Part shown: positions 60,283 to 64,000 of the stretch, piece after piece
Layout: every line of letters begins with the position of its first letter
Numbering within the stretch: position 1 is the stretch's first letter
Source of the DNA: Stictocephala bisonia
Lineage: Eukaryota; Arthropoda; Insecta; Hemiptera; Membracidae
DNA length: 64,000 nt
Direction: 5' to 3'
NCBI GenBank assembly: GCA_035578905.1
Contig: JAQJVL010000110.1
Location: 310,001-374,000, forward strand
Position numbers and translations under genes: made by a program
Notes under the pieces: generated by a model
Databases searched by the model: none
The model's input: only the letters and a program-made list of their open reading frames with translations
Told to the model about the DNA's origin: nothing

Positions 60283-63200
60283 CTAAAGTATGTTCTAAAT
60301 AAGCTGATTTACCCTTTACAACAGTTTAATGCAATGTTGAGTGATCGTCAGTGAACAAGTGGGCTGGAATTTTAGGTAGGCCTACCGGTAACTAACAACT
60401 TGTGTTCACTCTTCTACTAGAACCAAAGGAATGGTGTATTTAAACGTTTTGAGAGGAAGGTTTCTAATTCGCTTGATGACTTACCTTTTCTGTTTCGTTA
60501 AAATGTGTGATTTATGCATGATGGAGCAACTACACACTTAAATGTTAAGTGTCTTAAATGTGCTGACAATTAACACATTCATTCCAATTTTCCAAATCAA
60601 TTTAGAGGTTAAGGAGGGCCAGTTTAATGACCAGCAAGTTCATCGGACCCTTTGGACTTTTATACCTATGAGGTCACTTTAATCTTATTGTTCTCTTCTC
60701 CAATCAAGACTGTTAAAGAACTATGATTTGGTCAAGAACTATGATGTTAGTGGAACGGAAATTACCAAACGTTTTTTCGCTTAACAAGAGATTCTTTACG
60801 TCTTCTTCCACCTTGGTCTTCATGAAATTCAGCATTAAGTTCATAGTAAGTTAATTTTGAACCAATGAATTCATTTTACTTTTATTTCGCAAAATGTCAG
60901 GTCTAAAGAGGACAAACAGTCATGCAAACTTACAATCCCGTTAGTAGCCACTTTTGAGTGAACATTTTTACTGTGCGTAAACAACACAAACAGTCGGAAA
61001 AACGAAGTATTTTAGAACGTGTATTTAAAGAGCGTTTTTCTTTGTTTTAGCATGATTAATCATTTTATAAGTTTGTTACGTAATTTTGAAACACCCTGTA
61101 TAACAACTTACAATATTAATTAATGTAACTAATAACAAAATATTAATTTTTAATAAATTTAATAGTGTCTGTTTATTGAATTATAATTCGATCATATTAC
61201 ATGTAGTAAGCCCAATATAAATTGGGATCAGGAAATAATATCAATCGGAAAAAACATATAGCTTCGTTCAGTTCTCTTCCCCTTATTCTTTCTCCTTGAT
61301 TACCAGTAGACAGAGGACAAAAGTCATGTGGTCCAGGATACAGGACCTGGCTAGATCAAAATCAAATTAAGGGTTGCAGCAACAAGCGGCGTCATGCCAC
61401 TCCCGTGTGTGAGAGTCTAGGGGTGCGTCACTCCCCCTCGCTATTGTTCTACATCCAATAACTCCCAATGTCGACTGAACGATCTTCATTACAATCGACT
61501 CTCCCACCGATGAGGATCGTAAATACCGAATAGTTGACTCTTCGGATTAGTTCATTTGGTATTGATTCCCATTGATTTGTGAAGGATGCAATAGATGGTG
61601 AAGTCAGTTCTTGTATAGTTACTGACGTATAAGCTCTACTAATGCAAGATTTTAAGTCCTATTAAACATTATAATTATATATAACAAAAGACAGAGTAGA
61701 CCTTTATTTGATTTTATTTTTTATATTTACTTTGAGATAACAGCTTCCTAGCCTCTTCAACTTCAATATAAAATCCCGCAGGGCTCTAATTTTAGTCCTC
61801 TCTTTTCCTGATTCATGTCACTAACACAGGTTCATCACTTCTGAATGACATTTATGCAATGCGCTGGTAAAACATCTTTCTGTTTTGAAAAATCTCAAAA
61901 CCATATTTGAAACAGAAAAACTTTTATGATGTTAACAATTGCGTATAACAAATTGAATTATAAAACCGAACAGACTTATGATAATAGTTTTTAAGTGTTG
62001 CACTACTGCGGGCAGATTCACAGTGGAAAAAACTGTCAAAGTAATTTATTTCTAACTAGAGAAATGCAATTTCTTTAAGGTCATTAGAATACTTCTTTTA
62101 AGGGTGTTCGGTTGGGCACCCAGTTTAGCGCTCTAAAGAATATTGTTCTAGATTTTATCGCAACTGACACTAAGAGTAGTAAAGATCCTGACTCACTAAC
62201 GAACTAACAATGTATTCCCCTCCCCTCTATCCCTCTCAAAGCCCCCGCTTGATCCACCCCTCAAAGTCGACAGATGGGCATAACTCCCACATTTATAGTA
62301 AACTCTAGCAATTAATCATATATATTATTAATCTCCTTTTTTAACCAAAGATGACTGTAGAAATTTCAACTCAAAATATGAACAAATATCCATTTATAGA
62401 AAAATAATTGGTAACACTTAAAACAATTTTTTTTTAGATTTACTATATAAGTTTACTAAGTTGATTAGTACTTTTTGTTCACTATAGTCTAAAAATGTTA
62501 ATAAATTGTATCACACGGTTTGCTCATGAGTTATGCACCAAAAAGGCCAAATTAGTTACTTTGGGCAACCATATCTCCATAACAATTTTTTTAGAATTTT
62601 TTCCCATAACACATTTTTTACCTACATTGATACGAACAATTTTATTCAAAAAATTTCAAAAATAATTTTCGATCGAACGCTCTTAGGTTTATTATATTAA
62701 AAGTTGACATGATAATGTTCCATTGATGATGTTTGCACCAAATGATTGTCCTCAAGGATATTAAATGTCTCTTTAGGCCTTTAGTTAAACATTTTCTTCC
62801 GGCATTGATTATGGAATATTATTAGTTCGTTTACCTCCATATTTCTCTCAAGATGGTGATGTAGGGAATTTGAGCAAACAGTCTTTTTGGGAGTGCTAAA
62901 ATTTTCAAAAAAGAAAGAAAATTAAATTATTGCAAAATTGGATTGCAAGATTGGAAGTATCAGACAGTCCTGCAGGACAACTTTCAGATGTCTGCAAGTG
63001 TTGATGCTGCCAACCCTCTATATTTTAGAAACAGCTTAGTTTTATGTATCTATAACTGTTTTAACGAGAGGTTACGCCATAGACAATAATTAGACAAGAG
63101 GCAGACATTCGCGGAGACACGGGAGTTAATTAGTTTACGAACACAACAGATTGTTATTTTCAATGAAATAGCGAAAATGACAAACGTTGTTAAAATCTGT

Positions 63201-63854
63201 TTAAGAAAGTCTTGGCAAATAAGTTAGTGAGTTACTGGCATTTGACAGGTAGACTACACATTTTGAACACTGGAACAAGTTCAGGAAGTAGGGATAATTG
63301 ACGGATAATATTGGTGACGGAAAATGAGTGTATGATTAATTTTTAAGATTTAAGAATTTTCAGGTCGATGTAACATTTAAATCATTGTGTTATTTATAGC
63401 AATGATATGTAAATTGGTCAGTAAATAATAAATTGCTCTGGTTTGAGGATTGTTTGGGACGTGTAGGAGTACATTTTCTGCATTCGTTCTCTATAAGATA
63501 ACACCTAAGATATAGGACGAAATGGCAAGTGGGTAGGAGAATGGTGAACAAATGAATTTTCTAACCTTAAAATTTTTTCGACCATAAAATGTATGAGTGC
63601 ATTTATATGGGTAGTATTGGGAATCATCTATGACCATGTTACTTAAGGTTTGGTAGTATATCGCTGTCAGAGAGTAGCGAGGCTGCCAGTGTTCCACTCG
63701 TTAGGCACGCACACAGTGGCTACCGAGCCGGCTCGCCTGGCCAGCTTAGCCCTTATTATCGACAATGCCCGCCTAAGGCCGCCCGCGAGGCGTCAATGCC
63801 GCCAGACTGAGGCTCAATTTCCTTTTATATGGATGTCCACTTTACACCGCGCCG
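60283..63854. other. Intergenic DNA without recognised gene
   Basis: No gene or repeat supported. 63050-63180 has TAATTA/ATTAG motifs and could be regulatory. 63680-63800 is GC-rich. Confidence 0.35.
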
Positions 63855-64000
63855 CGTCTCCGAGATGTTTACACCAAACTGAGACTGTTGTGACACTCTC
63901 ACGTCACGGCTGGTTCACAGCCATGTCAACGTCTCCGAGCTGTTTGCACCAAGCTGAGACTGTTGTGAGAATCTCACGTCCTGGCTGGTTCACAGCCATG
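63855..64000. repeat. 75-bp tandem duplication at the window edge
   Basis: 63855-63929 and 63930-64000 are near-identical (cgtctccgagatgttt..., ctgagactgttgtga, ctggttcacagccatg) with a 75-bp period. The second copy is cut by the window end, so the array may continue. Confidence 0.9.

Noticed and set aside
60039..60286. Two similar ORFs on opposite strands
   Set aside because: Mirror-image products of the MITE's inverted arms.

Overview
This is a eukaryotic, AT-rich, mostly non-coding window with one recognisable host gene. The + strand at 4697-5083 carries the last coding exon of a retinal homeobox (Rx/Rax) gene: the end of homeodomain helix 3, the Rx-type proline-rich linker and a C-terminal OAR motif. 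The linker resembles insect Rx more than vertebrate Rax. Together with the transposon families present, this suggests an arthropod, most likely an insect; I cannot name the species. Everything left of 4697 is then the last Rx intron (at least 4.7 kb), and the roughly 59 kb to the right is a gene-poor, repeat-rich downstream region.

Layout. 311-790: nine 52/53-bp tandem units in the Rx intron. 4697-5083: Rx exon, followed within 30 bp by a ~580-bp fold-back element that must form most of its 3' UTR. 9400-11474 and 22555-23410: two arrays of one ~219-bp satellite, the first with a three-unit higher-order period of about 660 bp; a 230-bp dispersed repeat lies close to both. 15-24 kb: several fold-back or MITE-like elements. 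27420-28500: a G-run minisatellite. 29560-30420: a 75-bp array with A-B-C-D order. 33414-36843: a PIF/Harbinger transposon with TIRs and TTA target duplications, a decayed DDE nuclease gene on + and an antiparallel MADF/BESS gene on -, each with exons inside the other's intron. 43953-46849: tRNA-like SINEs, two of them in tandem inside a mariner-type MITE. 49500-50090 and 56417-58048: 3' ends of non-LTR retrotransposons (-). 50270-54640: a large two-family minisatellite (42-bp and ~40-bp units) from one ancestral unit; the 42-bp part keeps a 544-codon frame open. 55650-59122: a Tc1/mariner-like transposon with ~350-bp TIRs, whose DDE_3 transposase gene is split in frame by the LINE at 56417-58048.

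No complete host protein gene, rRNA, tRNA or CRISPR array was found. The genes do not form a pathway; apart from Rx they belong to selfish elements. The most notable structures are the interlocked Harbinger genes, the nested LINE-in-mariner insertion with its 6-bp target duplication, the TSD-SINE-TSD-SINE-TSD tandem, and the two-family minisatellite. Coordinates of repeats and splice sites were read by eye.
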